Shown here in pieces: positions 13,353 to 13,379 of a stretch of DNA of 13,379 nt. The position numbers were made by a program, and so were the translations under genes. Under the pieces are notes generated by a model. It made no database searches and had not been told where the DNA came from. It saw only the letters and a program-made list of their open reading frames with translations. Source of the DNA: CAZKWG01 sp964615375 (GTDB lineage: Bacteria; Myxococcota_A; UBA796; CAZKWG01); NCBI GenBank assembly GCA_964615375.1, contig CAZTOW010000094.1, positions 1 through 13,379 of the forward strand. Direction: 5' to 3'. Within the stretch, counting starts at the first letter, position 1; each line of letters starts with the position of its first letter.

Positions 13353-13379
13353 GCCGGCTCGCGCGGTCCACCTCGCTCT
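13024..13379 (-). CDS. Serine recombinase C-terminus (partial)
   Basis: About 117 codons of a minus-strand gene whose start lies beyond the right edge; the frame stays open at the edge. It reads through a coiled-coil-like helix (SRLKAIEAQVAELAPRLGKLSFEERRALLHDLVEEV) into a strand pair (TVDTRGRTIRVVTLLGLVEP) and a basic tail. That helix-then-VxVxxRxIxVxxxL pattern is the usual end of large serine recombinases/resolvases of the zinc-ribbon-and-coiled-coil type. The catalytic N-terminal domain is not in the window. Its last ~10 codons overlap the truncated helicase frame, so its 3' end lies at the insertion junction. It probably integrated the element starting here. Confidence 0.7.
   Translation of the reverse strand, partial: SEVDRASRLKAIEAQVAELAPRLGKLSFEERRALLHDLVEEVTVDTRGRTIRVVTLLGLVEPAASDPNSGTGVALGRGKAKPRLAAARHARVTPKRKGLGTKSSSKHSPVCQGAEAP
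13040..13379. mobile_element. One end of a serine-integrase element inserted in the helicase gene
   Basis: The helicase reading frame changes character between about 13040 and 13062, and the recombinase gene runs right up to that point. Large serine integrases commonly lie beside an attachment site, so the attL/attR half-site should lie within about 13024-13070. The exact crossover base cannot be placed without the other end or an uninterrupted homologue. Confidence 0.6.

Noticed and set aside
1..13379. tRNA, rRNA or riboswitch genes
   Set aside because: No cloverleaf, rRNA core or known riboswitch sequence was noticed on reading either strand.

Overview
The window comes from a very GC-rich bacterial replicon. 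Base composition, heavy D/E, R and A/P-rich low-complexity protein segments, GTG and TTG starts and the protein style suggest a myxobacterium-like (Myxococcota/Polyangiales) or similar high-GC host. No rRNA, tRNA or host housekeeping gene fixes the taxon, so this is inference. The gene content looks like a mobile element: a virus-like structural operon next to an antirestriction/replication-type methyltransferase-helicase.

Layout: (1) 1-1876, minus strand: two co-directional genes of unknown function (1-514, cut by the window edge, and 539-1870), both with long acidic tracts. (2) 1877-2425: a ~550 bp divergent intergenic region packed with copies of CTTGCC/GGCAAG in both orientations. Three of them lie at exact 22-bp steps, followed by an AT-rich tract, so it looks like an iteron origin or a multi-site operator. 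(3) 2426-9481, plus strand: a compact operon of about ten genes, many overlapping by 1-4 bp. It encodes a Gly-rich membrane-associated-looking protein, three beta-rich proteins that could be coat or spike proteins, a transglutaminase-like Cys-His-Asp protein, an RG-rich/acidic protein, a two-TM protein, a 570-aa mosaic protein and two small proteins, the last with a signal peptide and a TM segment. A 93-aa conserved gene (8650-8931) sits antisense inside the operon like a moron/cargo gene. (4) 9487-9915, minus strand: a small secreted protein with two DxDxDG loops, convergent with the operon end. (5) 9960-~13055, plus strand: a large N6-adenine methyltransferase fused to an SF2 helicase. Its coding sequence is broken just after the DEAQ (motif II) box. 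(6) ~13040-13379: the 3' end of a serine-recombinase gene on the minus strand, reading up to the breakpoint. This is best explained by a serine-integrase element inserted in the helicase gene.

The operon resembles the structural cassette of a small, possibly tailless and membrane-containing phage or prophage: several small beta-sandwich proteins, membrane proteins, a possible maturation protease and a holin-like last gene, with no terminase, portal, tail tube or tape measure visible. No packaging ATPase is visible either, so the virus reading is a hypothesis. The two findings most worth following are the interrupted helicase with its recombinase junction, and the unassigned structural operon with its iteron-like control/origin region.
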